Assembly: GCF_010367455.1 (NCBI RefSeq)
Contig: NZ_WRPR01000069.1
Location: 1 to 37,518, forward strand
Direction of reading: 5' to 3'
Length of the DNA stretch: 37,518 nucleotides
Origin: Candidatus Laterigemmans baculatus
GTDB taxonomy: Bacteria > Planctomycetota > Planctomycetia > Pirellulales > Pirellulaceae
In this document: one piece after another, positions 16,065-24,881 of the stretch
How the letters are laid out: each line of letters begins with the position of its first letter
Numbering within the stretch: the first letter of the stretch is position 1
Notes under the pieces: model-generated
Database searches by the model: none
Told to the model about the DNA's origin: nothing
The model's input: the letters and a program-made list of their open reading frames with translations, nothing else
Translations under genes and position numbers: made by a program

Positions 16065-17705
16065 CTAAGCGGTCAGCCGGTCATAAATCGTCCACGCTCC
16101 GGTGACCAGCATCGCTCCGGCACTGATCCACAACAAGGCGTCCCACCAAGAGCCAGGACGGAGCGCTTCGACCGTGCGGCGATAACGGAAGTAGAGTGCC
16201 GCGGCCGCCAGCATCGGCAACATGATCCCTTGAGCGACTCCGCTGATCAGAACCAATTGAGCCGGCTCACGGTAGCCGAGGTAGATCACTAAACAGAGCA
16301 CCGGAAAAAAGCCGCTCAACCGCACCACCCACCGCTGACGCGACTCGGGAGAATCTTCGATCAGTCCCATCACCCGCAGCGCGTCGGTGAAGACGCGGGC
16401 GTGGCTCGCGTTGGCGACGAAGAACGTGCTGTAGAGAACCGCGACCGCTCCGAACAAAAAGACCGCGGCCGCATAATCGGAGAACACGGGAACGAACATC
16501 GCGGCCAGCGTCCGCACCATGTCGTCCTTGCCCGGATTCAGCTCGCTGCGGTGCAACACCGCGGCTCCGAGCAGAAAGAACGCGACCGTCGAAAAGGTGT
16601 AAACGATCGCCGAACCCCAAGCGTCGACTCGCATCACTCGCATCCATCCACGGGCTCGCTGCGTCCACGCCTCCGATCCATCGTTGGGGCCGGTGAACCG
16701 AGCGTAGCCTCGTTCGAGGCACCAGTAGGGATAGGTGACTAGCTCCGCGGCTCCGACGCCGATGATCCCGAACGTGGCCAGCGCGGTGCGGATGGGGTTG
16801 AGCCCTTCGGAGGATTGCGGCAAGCGGAACGCCAGCCCCGACCAGAATTCCGAGGCTCGCACTCGCCACTCGGGCTGTTCCTGCAGGAAGTACAGATTGA
16901 CGATCACCAGCACCGTGAACGAGCCGACTAGGACGGTCGAGAAACTCTGGATCAAGCCGTATCGGCCGACGGCCAGCAGGATCGAGGTGCCGGCGGCCAC
17001 GATCGTCGCCCAAATGGCCACGTCGGCAGGAAACCGCACGCGTCGCTCGCCATCGACGGTCACGCTGTACTTCTCGGTGTACCGCTGCATCGCTCGCTCG
17101 GCCTCCAGCGCGGCGAGCGCCGCTGGCACCGCCGCCTCACCCGGTGCGGTCGCTTCATCGGCCGCCGCCTGAGGAACGCGACTGCGGAGGCGAGCGGTGA
17201 TTCCTGCATCCGCCGCTGCGTTGTAGTCACGTCCCATCTGGGTCACCGGCAGGCTGATCGCCAGAGCTTCACCGACTCCACCCACGATCCCGCCGAGCTG
17301 GCTGATGCTGCAGATCCACATCAGGAACCAGTACCAGACCAGCCAATTGCCACGACCGGCGATCCGAGGTCCCGGGACGTCGGTTAACGCGTCCAGCGTG
17401 GTCTTGCCGCTGATCAGCGTGTATCGGCCCAATTCGACCTGGGCAAAAACTTTGACCACGCAGCCAAGGATGATCAGCCACAACAGCACGAAGCCTGCTT
17501 CGGCGCCTGTCTTCGTCGTCGCGATCAATTCGCCCGAACCGACGATCGAACCGGCGACGATCATCCCCGGACCGGCAAAGCGCAGCATTCCCCACAGTCG
17601 CCGCGGTGGCTCGAGCGTTGCAGTCGACGAGCTCTCACGCACATCGCCCTCACGAGATGAACCCTCGCGCGGTGATGTCTCGCTAGGCGGCACGGTAGAA
17701 GGCAT
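16065..17705 (-). CDS. Divergent Nramp-fold transporter
   Basis: This 546-residue protein (from ATG 17705) has about 11-12 hydrophobic segments in Nramp order. The TM1 region GSIVGSGELIATTKTGAEAG aligns with the metal-binding helix of MntH, but the canonical DPGN is GSGE (56-59). The TM6 MPH motif is also missing (GVGAAELVTYPYW). Those residues bind Mn/Fe in classical Nramp proteins, so another substrate is likely. A hydrophilic insert of about 80 residues, rich in Ala/Glu/Arg, follows TM3 or TM4. The frame is open up to 17804, but the extra residues are basic and unlike the family, so I chose 17705. It is divergent from alanine dehydrogenase. Confidence 0.82.
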   Translation of the reverse strand: MPSTVPPSETSPREGSSREGDVRESSSTATLEPPRRLWGMLRFAGPGMIVAGSIVGSGELIATTKTGAEAGFVLLWLIILGCVVKVFAQVELGRYTLISGKTTLDALTDVPGPRIAGRGNWLVWYWFLMWICSISQLGGIVGGVGEALAISLPVTQMGRDYNAAADAGITARLRSRVPQAAADEATAPGEAAVPAALAALEAERAMQRYTEKYSVTVDGERRVRFPADVAIWATIVAAGTSILLAVGRYGLIQSFSTVLVGSFTVLVIVNLYFLQEQPEWRVRASEFWSGLAFRLPQSSEGLNPIRTALATFGIIGVGAAELVTYPYWCLERGYARFTGPNDGSEAWTQRARGWMRVMRVDAWGSAIVYTFSTVAFFLLGAAVLHRSELNPGKDDMVRTLAAMFVPVFSDYAAAVFLFGAVAVLYSTFFVANASHARVFTDALRVMGLIEDSPESRQRWVVRLSGFFPVLCLVIYLGYREPAQLVLISGVAQGIMLPMLAAAALYFRYRRTVEALRPGSWWDALLWISAGAMLVTGAWTIYDRLTA

Positions 17706-17923
17706 AGCAGTCCACGTGTTTCTCGGCGTGCCCGCGAGTTTGACGAGTCTTCGGAGGACGGGCGGTTGGCTGTGTGGATGGTAACGGCGGGGAGCGTCCC
17801 GCAATCGGCCTCCCTACGGGGCTTCCGCCACCGGCATACAGTAACCGAGCCGCCGTCCGTCGGCATCCCCGCACGCCTACAATGCAGCCTTTGCCGCTCT
17901 CCTCCCAACCCCTAGCTGCTCCC
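17706..17923. promoter_or_regulatory. Divergent intergenic region, Nramp-like / ald
   Basis: These 218 bp hold the promoters of both genes. Both reading frames extend partly into it, but the encoded sequences are not conserved in type. I see no repeat element and no clear operator. Confidence 0.3.
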
Positions 17924-19027
17924 ATGATTATTGGTGTTCCGCGCGAGATTAAACCGGACGAATACCGCGTGGCCATGCTCCCGGTTGGTGTCGAGGAACT
18001 GACCCAGCGTGGCCATCAGGTGATCGTCGAGCGGGGCGCGGGCACCGGTTCGGGCTTGACCGACGAGGCGTATGCCGAAGCGGGGGCCGAACTGGTGGAC
18101 GATGCGGAGACGGTGTTTGCCCGCGGCGAATTGATCGTCAAGGTCAAGGAACCGCAGCCCGAGGAATGGCCGCGAATCCGCAGCGGCCAAATCGTGTTCA
18201 CGTATTTCCATTTTGCCGCCAGCGCCGAATTGACTAATGCAATGGTCGATTCCGGAGCCACCTGCTTGGCCTACGAGACGCTCCGCGACGCCCGCGGCCA
18301 ATTGCCTCTGCTGACACCGATGAGCGAAGTGGCCGGACGGATGAGTGTTCAGGAAGGCGCCAAGTTTCTCGAACGCCCGCAGATGGGACGGGGCATTCTG
18401 CTCGGAGGAGTCCCTGGCGTGCCGCCAGCCCACATCACGATCCTCGGCGGCGGAGTCGTCGGCGCCAACGCCGCCCGAATCGCAGCCGGTTTCCAGGCCG
18501 ACGTGGCCATTCTGGATGTCAATCTCGACCGGCTCCGGCACCTCGATGAGATCATGCCCGCGAACGTGAACGTCCTGTTCAGCGACCGCCACATGATCCT
18601 CGAACAATTGGCCCTGGCCGATCTGGTCATCGGAGCGGTTCTCATCCCCGGCGCCAAAGCACCCCATCTGGTACGCCGCGAGGATTTGTCGAGGATGAAG
18701 GCGGGCAGCGTCATCATTGACGTCGCCATCGATCAAGGCGGCTGCATTGAAACCAGTCGGCCCACGACTCACCAGTCGCCGACGTTCATCGTCGATGACG
18801 TCGTGCACTACTGTGTGACCAACATGCCAGGAGCCGTGGGTCGGACCAGCACCTTTGCTCTCTGTAACGCCACGCTCCCCTATGTGATGAAAGTCGCGCA
18901 GCTGGGAGTAGAGCAAGCAATCCAACAATTCCCCGCACTCGCCGAAGCGACCAACATCCTGCGTGGAAAGATCACCAACGCGGCGGTCGCAGAAACCTTC
19001 CAACTTCCGCACCAAGCTTTCAAGTAG
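17924..19027 (+). CDS. ald: Alanine dehydrogenase
   Basis: This 367-residue enzyme interconverts L-alanine and pyruvate plus ammonia with NAD+. It begins with the family's typical MIIGVPREIKPDEYRVAM. The catalytic K75 (KVKEP) and H96 (YFHFA) are at their classical positions, and the NAD-binding GGGVVG is at 175-180 with acidic D198 after the second strand. The length is normal. I chose the ATG at 17924 because the 50 extra residues upstream are unrelated to the family. Roles include alanine catabolism and ammonia assimilation. The gene is followed by a repeat-filled spacer and then mtnA. Confidence 0.96.
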   Translation: MIIGVPREIKPDEYRVAMLPVGVEELTQRGHQVIVERGAGTGSGLTDEAYAEAGAELVDDAETVFARGELIVKVKEPQPEEWPRIRSGQIVFTYFHFAASAELTNAMVDSGATCLAYETLRDARGQLPLLTPMSEVAGRMSVQEGAKFLERPQMGRGILLGGVPGVPPAHITILGGGVVGANAARIAAGFQADVAILDVNLDRLRHLDEIMPANVNVLFSDRHMILEQLALADLVIGAVLIPGAKAPHLVRREDLSRMKAGSVIIDVAIDQGGCIETSRPTTHQSPTFIVDDVVHYCVTNMPGAVGRTSTFALCNATLPYVMKVAQLGVEQAIQQFPALAEATNILRGKITNAAVAETFQLPHQAFK

Positions 19028-19042
19028 CAAGAGGCGCGAGCG

Positions 19043-19156
19043 CACTCGTACTCGTACTCGTACTCGTACTCAGCGCAGCGGTACTCGTACTCAGCGCAGC
19101 GGTACTCGTACTCAGCGCAGCGGTACTCGTACTCAGCGCAGCGGTACTCGTACTCG
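19043..19156 (+). repeat. GTACTC tandem array
   Basis: A run of CGTACT hexamers at about 19043-19070 leads into roughly four copies of a 21-bp unit that begins GTACTCGTACTC and ends AGCGCAGCG. A short inverted echo (GGTACGAGTACGAG) follows at 19171-19184. The array begins 15 nt after the ald stop codon. A related array is at 37318-37358. There are no unique spacers, so it is not a CRISPR. Its function is unknown; it could form a cruciform with the inverted echo. Confidence 0.9.
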
Positions 19157-19193
19157 ATCTTAACGCTGACGGTACGAGTACGAGAAGATTCGC

Positions 19194-19235
19194 ACCTGAA
19201 ACCTGAAACCTGAAACCTCCCACCTCCCACCTCCC
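19194..19235 (+). repeat. Six heptamers abutting the mtnA start codon
   Basis: Three copies of ACCTGAA are followed by three copies of ACCTCCC, and the last base directly precedes ATG 19236. The stretch occupies the place of the ribosome binding site. It has no GGAGG-like sequence; instead it offers three CCTCC words, which resemble the 16S rRNA tail, not its complement. Related heptamers are at 37224-37258. Confidence 0.92.
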
Positions 19236-20309
19236 ATGCTTCCTCAGACACTTGAATGGATTGGCGGTCCCCGGGGCCATCTGCGGTTAATTGATCAAAC
19301 GCTACTGCCCGAGCGGCTCGAGATGATCGATTGCTGGACTCCGGAGGACGCTTGGCAGGCGATCAAGCGGTTGGCCGTTCGAGGAGCTCCGGCGATCGGG
19401 ATCGCCGCGGCGTATGGCGTTTGCTTGGCGGTCCGGGAGGATCCGCGGAATGTGGCCTCAGCCCGTGCCGCGGCGGATTATTTGGCGACCAGCCGTCCCA
19501 CGGCGGTGAATTTGTTCTGGGCACTCGACCGGATCCGCCGGGTCCTCGACCGCTACGAGGAGAACGCGACGAGCGATCACTCCGAGGACGACTCGTTGGC
19601 CGCGGAGCTGCTTCGCGAGGCGGTGGAGATCCACGAGGAAGATCGTCGCCGTTGCCATTCGATCGGTCGCTGGGGAGCACCGTTGATCGCAGGTTGCCGC
19701 GGAGTGCTGACGCACTGCAATGCCGGGGCGCTGGCGACCAGCGAATACGGAACGGCCCTGGCAGTGATCTATCAGGCTCACCGGTCAAATCCCCAACTGG
19801 AGGTTTACGCGGATGAGACGCGGCCGCTACTCCAAGGCGCACGGCTCACGGCGTGGGAACTCCAGCAGTCGGGCGTCGACGTCACCGTAATCTGCGACTC
19901 GATGGCCGCCCAGGTGATGCGCGAAGGTCGAGTGCAGGCCGTGGTCGTGGGGGCTGACCGGATCGCGGCCAACGGCGATGCGGCGAACAAGATCGGAACC
20001 TACGCCGTGGCAATCGCCGCTCGGCACCACGGCATACCGTTTTACGTGGCCGCACCGACTAGCACCTTTGATCTGACGCTTCCGAGCGGCGATGCGATTC
20101 CGATCGAGCAGCGGGAACCGGAGGAAGTCGCTCAGCCATTCGGCGTGCGGACCGTTCCGGCGGGAGTTGCGATCTACAACCCGGCCTTCGATGTCACACC
20201 TAACGAGCTCATCACAGCGATCATCACCGATCAAGGCGTCATCCAACCGGTCGACGCAGCCCAAGTCGCCGCCGTCGTAGCAGAACCCACACCCACCGCC
20301 GCGGGTTAG
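19236..20309 (+). CDS. mtnA: S-methyl-5-thioribose-1-phosphate isomerase
   Basis: This 357-residue enzyme of the methionine salvage pathway converts S-methyl-5-thioribose-1-phosphate to the ribulose form. The catalytic cysteine C161 lies in THCNAGALAT and the aspartate D241 in VGADRIAANGD. Other family motifs are IDQTLLPE, VRGAPAIG and NLFWALDR. The length is typical. Some homologues (aIF2B-like) lack the cysteine; this one has both residues, so the enzyme call is firm. The ATG at 19236 is the only plausible start, although no Shine-Dalgarno precedes it. No other salvage gene is in the window. Confidence 0.95.
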   Translation: MLPQTLEWIGGPRGHLRLIDQTLLPERLEMIDCWTPEDAWQAIKRLAVRGAPAIGIAAAYGVCLAVREDPRNVASARAAADYLATSRPTAVNLFWALDRIRRVLDRYEENATSDHSEDDSLAAELLREAVEIHEEDRRRCHSIGRWGAPLIAGCRGVLTHCNAGALATSEYGTALAVIYQAHRSNPQLEVYADETRPLLQGARLTAWELQQSGVDVTVICDSMAAQVMREGRVQAVVVGADRIAANGDAANKIGTYAVAIAARHHGIPFYVAAPTSTFDLTLPSGDAIPIEQREPEEVAQPFGVRTVPAGVAIYNPAFDVTPNELITAIITDQGVIQPVDAAQVAAVVAEPTPTAAG

Positions 20310-20360
20310 CATTAGAACTCGGCAGATTCGTGCGTGTTGGAGTAGCGATGAAAGGGGAGG

Positions 20361-20894
20361 CAACCACGAATCACACGAATCACACGAATGTAAAAGCGTA
20401 GCAGTGCACACGTCTTCTGCGAATGGCTGGATTCGTGTGATCCGACGTTTCTGTTCGTAGAGAGGCGAAAAAATGAGCCAGCTGTTGTTCAAGAACGAGT
20501 CGTACAGGATCGTCGGCGCTTGTTTTGAGGTCTATAATGAGCAAGGCAGCGGATTTGTTGAACCTGTTTATCAGGAATCCTTGGAACTTGAATTGGAGTT
20601 GCAGGCTGTTCCGTATGTTGCCCATCAGTCACTCCAGCTTCGCTACAAGGGGCAGCCTCTCAAGCAGGTCTACATCCCCGATTTCATGTGCTTCAGCCAG
20701 ATCATCATGGAAATAAAGGCCGTCTCTGCACTTTGTGACGAACATCGAGCACAAGTTCATAACTACCTTAAGGCCACTGGGTTTCGTCTTGGGCTGCTCG
20801 TCAATTTTGGGCATTACCCGAAGCTCGAATACGAACGCATCGTCCGCTGAAGCGGCTTCTCTTTCATTCGTGCTATTCGTGTCATTCGTGGTTG
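20361..20894. mobile_element. GxxExxY gene flanked by 30-bp inverted repeats
   Basis: The left arm at 20361-20390 and right arm at 20865-20894 are inverted copies with 27 of 30 positions matching. Each is made of about three 9-10 bp units containing CACGAAT. Between them lies a single gene, the GxxExxY protein (20473-20850), and part of another unit near 20430-20440 (GGATTCGTGTGATCC). The whole is 534 bp. The structure resembles a small cassette or a domesticated mobile unit. No transposase is present, so mobility is inferred. Confidence 0.6.
20473..20850 (+). CDS. GxxExxY protein (PD-(D/E)XK nuclease-like)
   Basis: This 125-residue protein belongs to the GxxExxY family (TIGR04256, PDDEXK_3). 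The name-giving motif appears as GSGFVEPVYQESLELEL near 29-45. A PD…EIK pattern (IPDFMCFSQIIMEIKAV) near 70-86 fits a PD-(D/E)XK nuclease core. It is less GC-rich than its neighbours, which suggests acquisition. The family's biological role is not established. It is preceded by AGAGGCG about 7 nt before the ATG. The flanking inverted repeats enclose this gene alone. Confidence 0.88.
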   Translation: MSQLLFKNESYRIVGACFEVYNEQGSGFVEPVYQESLELELELQAVPYVAHQSLQLRYKGQPLKQVYIPDFMCFSQIIMEIKAVSALCDEHRAQVHNYLKATGFRLGLLVNFGHYPKLEYERIVR

Positions 20895-20913
20895 TTTTAC
20901 TCGCGACGGTCAC

Positions 20914-23667
20914 TCACGATTGGTCTTGGTCGGTGGGGATGGTTGCGGCGGAGCGGCTGCGGAGGACGCAGTAGGCTGGTAGCAGGACGGTTCGCACGTA
21001 AAAGGTATCGAGCAGCACGCCGAGCCCGAGGGCGAAGCCGAGTTCGGTGATGCCGCGGAGCGAACCGGTGGCTTCTCCACTGCCGATCCCTAGCGAACTG
21101 AGCAGCGCAGGAGCCCAGGCCGAGGCGGTCATGCTGAAGAACGTTCCCGCCATCACCAGGCCGCAGCTTGTGATGATTCCACCGGTCCTAGCTAGGGCCC
21201 GGCGTACCGCTGCCAAGGGGTGGCTGCGCTTCTGTTCTTCCAGGATCCGCGTGACCAGATACACGTTGTAATCCTGCCCCACGGCGACCAAGATCACGAA
21301 CAGAAAGATGGGGACTTTCCAGTCCAGCCCAACGTAGGTATCGCCGTAGACGAAACGGAAGAACAGCACAGTCAGGCCCAGGGTGGCGAAGTAGCTGACG
21401 AGCACCGTGCCGATCATATACAGGCTCAGCCCCAGCCGGCGGATCACCATCAATAGGACCAGCAGCACGGCAATCACCACCCAGAACTTGATCCGCTTGG
21501 CATCGGCCAAGGTGACCGCGCGGAGATCCATGATCGACGGGGTGATGCCAGCCAGTGCGACTTGCGAGCCATACCACGGCGACTGCGGATCGTCCGCCAC
21601 GTCGCTCAGGTACTCGCCGATCGCATCGACCTCGTTCGCCGTGGAGGCGTCAAAGGGATCGCCGGCGGTCACCACGTCCAGCCGCACCAGGCGACCCTGA
21701 TATTCTGGAGCGTCGCTCAGAAAGTAACTTTCGCTGATCCGGTGCGACTTTAGCGCCCGCCGGCGCCACGCGTTTTTGTCGAACAGCCCCATCCGGGCTC
21801 CGGGCGGGTAATCGCCGAGCGGATCGACGGCCGAGCGGACCGCTTCGACTCCCGGCAAGCGATAGAGGGCGGCTGAAAGGGTCCGCAGATCCTCCTCCAA
21901 CTGTTCTCGCTCGGCCGCTTCGCGACGCACGAGCAGGAGGGTCGTCGGCGACATTTCGCTGAGCGGGAGGTTGTCGCGCAACAAGTGGATTCCGCGACGG
22001 CTCGCCGCCCCGCTCCCAAGCTCGCTACTGATGTCGTAGGTCACCGATTGCTCGTGCAAAAATCCGTAGATCGCTGGGGGAAGGAGCACTCCCATCCCGA
22101 TCACCAGGACTCTCACCGGCCGCCGCGTCATCGCCCCGGAGATCCAGTGCCAGAGCGGCGAGTAAGCTTCGGCAGCTCGCTGGGCGGGACGTCCTGGCCA
22201 GAAGACGCCCGGGCCGAGGGCTCGCAGCAGGGCCGGAGTCAGCGTCGTGCAGACGGCGAGCGCGACCAGCAGGCAGATCGCGATGACCGGTCCCGAGTAG
22301 TGGAACTTGCCGAAGCTCGCGACCCACAGCATCGCGAGTCCGACGACGGTCGTCATGGCGCTTCCCACCAAGGCGTCGGCGACCCGGGACAGCGAGACCT
22401 CGACGGTTTCACCCCAAGGGCGATCGCCCGCCTCTTCGCGAAGTCGAGAGATGAGGAACAAGCAGTAATCGGTTCCCGCCCCGAACAGAATCACGATCAC
22501 GAAGATCCGCGACGTCGTGAACACCTTGAGGTCCAGCCACCCCAGCCCCGGCCAGGCCGATGCCGTCGCGATCATGGCCACCAGCCCACTGGCGCAGGTG
22601 ATCGCGACCAGGATCGAGACCAGCGGCACCGCAACCAGCAACGGCGAGCGGTAGATGACCGCGAGGATCACCAGAATCAACAGCACCGTGAGGACTTCGG
22701 TGTACCGGATTGCGTCGGCGCTACTCCGCAACATCTCGCCGCCGATCGCCGCCGAGCCAGTCGGCAGAATCTTTAGCCCGGGTTCGGTAAAGCCCTGGTT
22801 GCGAGCCCGAACGTCGGTGATCATTTTTTCGAGCGAGGCGAGCGTGGCGATATTCTCGGTCGCCGCCAACTCACTCTCGAGCCGCAATATCACCAGTCGC
22901 GCCTGCTGCGAGCTCAGCCGGTGACCGATCACCGGATCATTCCAGGTCAGCACGTCCAGCAAGGAGTGCCAACCGGTGAGGTCGCGGTCGGCAATCGCCG
23001 CGACCTCGGCTTCGATTTCGGGCTGCAACTGCAACGCGGCTTCCCGGTCCGTCGCCGCCCCCTCGGAGTCTCCAAGCGCCGCGCGGAGCGCCGCCCGATC
23101 CCAGTAGGCGATGGCGATCCGGGGCCACGCGAGCGATTCGTTCGCCGAACGCTCGGTTCCCTTGGCCAAGCGTTCGGCGAAAAAGCTGTAATACTGCTCG
23201 TCGGTTCGGATCGCTTCGTCGAGAGCGACTTGCGCCCGGTCGATGTACCGCTTCGCCAACGGGTGCTGCGGCGGACCGCTCGGCTCCCATCCTGCGGCCA
23301 GGGCTCGCTGCAGACTCACTTCCGCCAACCGGTGGTAGAGCCGCCGGACGAGGTCCATCCCCACGTGCTCATCGGCCTTGCTGATCGCATCGGAGTCGCG
23401 AGCGAAGACGAGCACGACTTGGCTGCGGCTCCGCTCTTCGGGAAACGCCGCATCGAGCAGTTCGCCGCCGACGACGCTGGGCATCTGCGGCGGCAGGTAT
23501 TCAAAGTCGCCGTCGTAGGCGATCTCGTTCCAGGACGGAGCGAAGAACCGCGCGGCGAGGGTGGCCGCGATCCAGAACGCGAGCACCGCCAGCCAATACC
23601 GGGAGACGAGTCGACCGAGCAGTGTGCCGACGTCGCGGGCGGGTCGCTGGGATTCGTCCAGGTCCAA
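20914..23667 (-). CDS. MMPL/RND-family transporter
   Basis: This 917-residue protein has the RND layout of 12 membrane segments in two halves. Each half has a large external loop and the MMPL helix-4 signature (GAGTDYCLFLISR and AVGQDYNVYLVTR). Relatives export lipids, hopanoids or small molecules using the proton gradient. The first external loop is enlarged (about residues 110-300) and includes a helical TPR-like stretch (YWDRAALRAALGDSEGAATD). The start is uncertain: TTG 23667 is the only canonical start codon in the open frame, and no Shine-Dalgarno is visible. No membrane-fusion or outer-membrane partner is adjacent. It lies 170 bp downstream of the cytochrome gene on the same strand. 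Confidence 0.9.
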   Translation of the reverse strand: MDLDESQRPARDVGTLLGRLVSRYWLAVLAFWIAATLAARFFAPSWNEIAYDGDFEYLPPQMPSVVGGELLDAAFPEERSRSQVVLVFARDSDAISKADEHVGMDLVRRLYHRLAEVSLQRALAAGWEPSGPPQHPLAKRYIDRAQVALDEAIRTDEQYYSFFAERLAKGTERSANESLAWPRIAIAYWDRAALRAALGDSEGAATDREAALQLQPEIEAEVAAIADRDLTGWHSLLDVLTWNDPVIGHRLSSQQARLVILRLESELAATENIATLASLEKMITDVRARNQGFTEPGLKILPTGSAAIGGEMLRSSADAIRYTEVLTVLLILVILAVIYRSPLLVAVPLVSILVAITCASGLVAMIATASAWPGLGWLDLKVFTTSRIFVIVILFGAGTDYCLFLISRLREEAGDRPWGETVEVSLSRVADALVGSAMTTVVGLAMLWVASFGKFHYSGPVIAICLLVALAVCTTLTPALLRALGPGVFWPGRPAQRAAEAYSPLWHWISGAMTRRPVRVLVIGMGVLLPPAIYGFLHEQSVTYDISSELGSGAASRRGIHLLRDNLPLSEMSPTTLLLVRREAAEREQLEEDLRTLSAALYRLPGVEAVRSAVDPLGDYPPGARMGLFDKNAWRRRALKSHRISESYFLSDAPEYQGRLVRLDVVTAGDPFDASTANEVDAIGEYLSDVADDPQSPWYGSQVALAGITPSIMDLRAVTLADAKRIKFWVVIAVLLVLLMVIRRLGLSLYMIGTVLVSYFATLGLTVLFFRFVYGDTYVGLDWKVPIFLFVILVAVGQDYNVYLVTRILEEQKRSHPLAAVRRALARTGGIITSCGLVMAGTFFSMTASAWAPALLSSLGIGSGEATGSLRGITELGFALGLGVLLDTFYVRTVLLPAYCVLRSRSAATIPTDQDQS

Positions 23668-23837
23668 TTGACGGCCGTTTCGGAAAAGGAGAAGAGACAG
23701 GTCGACGGTGCCGCCCGCTTTCCCCGTGGAACTGAGCAGGCAGACTCCGCCGAACCGTCAAGATTAGGAAGATCCTCCGATTTTCGCCACCAGCCCGCCG
23801 CAGCCGCGCCCTGGGCCCGGTCACCGCCGCTTTCGAA

Positions 23838-24881
23838 TCACTTCCAGCGATCGCTGGTGGGAATGAAGCGATCGAGCTGCTGGAATTTTTTGCCATCGGC
23901 TTGCTCGGCAAAGCGGTAGCCGAGTTCTCCGATCTGTTCGGCCGCGGCGGTCAGCTGCTCCGCATTGCCCAGACGCAGCCCGACCCCGTCGAACACGGTC
24001 AGCACCTGTTCCACCTGCGGGCTCTCGACCTTGGCCGCGACGCTGCGGAGCCGAGCGGCAGCGCGGGCGGCTCGCTTGGCGGCGTTGACGCCGTAGGTGT
24101 TCGCCTCGGTGGCCAGGGCCACCGCGCGCAAGCTCGCCTCGAGTTCGGCAATCATGCCAGCGATGAACATCACCCGCAGCCGCTCCGGAGAGCTGACCGC
24201 GTTGGTTTTGCCATCGCTGCGAACGAAGTTGTGGCGGATCGTTCCCTGAGACCAGCTGACAAATTCAAAGTCGAGGCTGCCGGCCGAGTGGCCCCCGACG
24301 TTCACCAGCGTTTCGTCTTGGACCGTGTGGCACCGCAGGCAGCTCTGGGCCATCAGGTAGAGGTTCTCGGGGTTCCGCATCCCCGCCGCCACCGACGCTG
24401 CGATCCGTTGCTCGCGATGGGCCGGCGACTCGCTCAGCCGCGTCACCCCCTCGCCGCCGTAATCATGGTGCAGATCGAGCCAGTTCCGCGAAGCTCCGTG
24501 ACACGATTCGCAGGAGATGCCCGAGATCACCTCGTGGCCCGTCGGCTGGGCCTGCTGGGTGTAGTGGCAGGCGACGCAGCGGTCCTCGTGCTTGATCGAT
24601 CGGATGCCCAGCCGTGCGGCGATCTGTTTGGCTTCGGGTTTGCGATGCAGCTCTTCAAAGGTCAGCGAGTGCGGGGTCCGCCGCCAGACTTCGACTTCCG
24701 AAGCGTGGCATTTGACGCACGCGTCGGCCGAGAGCACTTCGTTGGGATTCGCGGGCGTTGCCGCTCGCCAAGCCGCCGAGGAGGCGATCGAGGTTGCCGC
24801 CTCGAGGCGGTTCCAGCGAATGCAGAGCAGGGCGTAGGCGAGGACCAGCGCCAGGCCAAACCAAACCTTGCGGTGCGACAC
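23838..24881 (-). CDS. Membrane-anchored tetraheme cytochrome c
   Basis: This 347-residue protein has an N-terminal membrane anchor or uncleaved signal (about 6-24) and four heme-binding CxxCH motifs: CVKCH at 55-59, CVACH at 102-106, CESCH at 124-128 and CLRCH at 181-185. The C-terminal half is heme-free and helical. The spacing resembles the cytochrome c554 / multiheme NrfA-related group. It probably carries electrons in the periplasm; the partner is unknown. I chose GTG 24881 because GGAGG lies 9 nt upstream and the signal follows directly; ATG 24965 would add 28 residues ahead of the signal. Confidence 0.88.
   Translation of the reverse strand: MSHRKVWFGLALVLAYALLCIRWNRLEAATSIASSAAWRAATPANPNEVLSADACVKCHASEVEVWRRTPHSLTFEELHRKPEAKQIAARLGIRSIKHEDRCVACHYTQQAQPTGHEVISGISCESCHGASRNWLDLHHDYGGEGVTRLSESPAHREQRIAASVAAGMRNPENLYLMAQSCLRCHTVQDETLVNVGGHSAGSLDFEFVSWSQGTIRHNFVRSDGKTNAVSSPERLRVMFIAGMIAELEASLRAVALATEANTYGVNAAKRAARAAARLRSVAAKVESPQVEQVLTVFDGVGLRLGNAEQLTAAAEQIGELGYRFAEQADGKKFQQLDRFIPTSDRWK

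Noticed and set aside
19043-19156. Regular tandem repeats that might be a CRISPR array.
   Set aside because: Units are contiguous with no unique spacers, and no cas genes are present.
18880-19251. Minus-strand frame encoding repeated EYEYRCAEYEY residues.
   Set aside because: It is simply the translated GTACTC tandem array. No start signal or homologous domain is visible.
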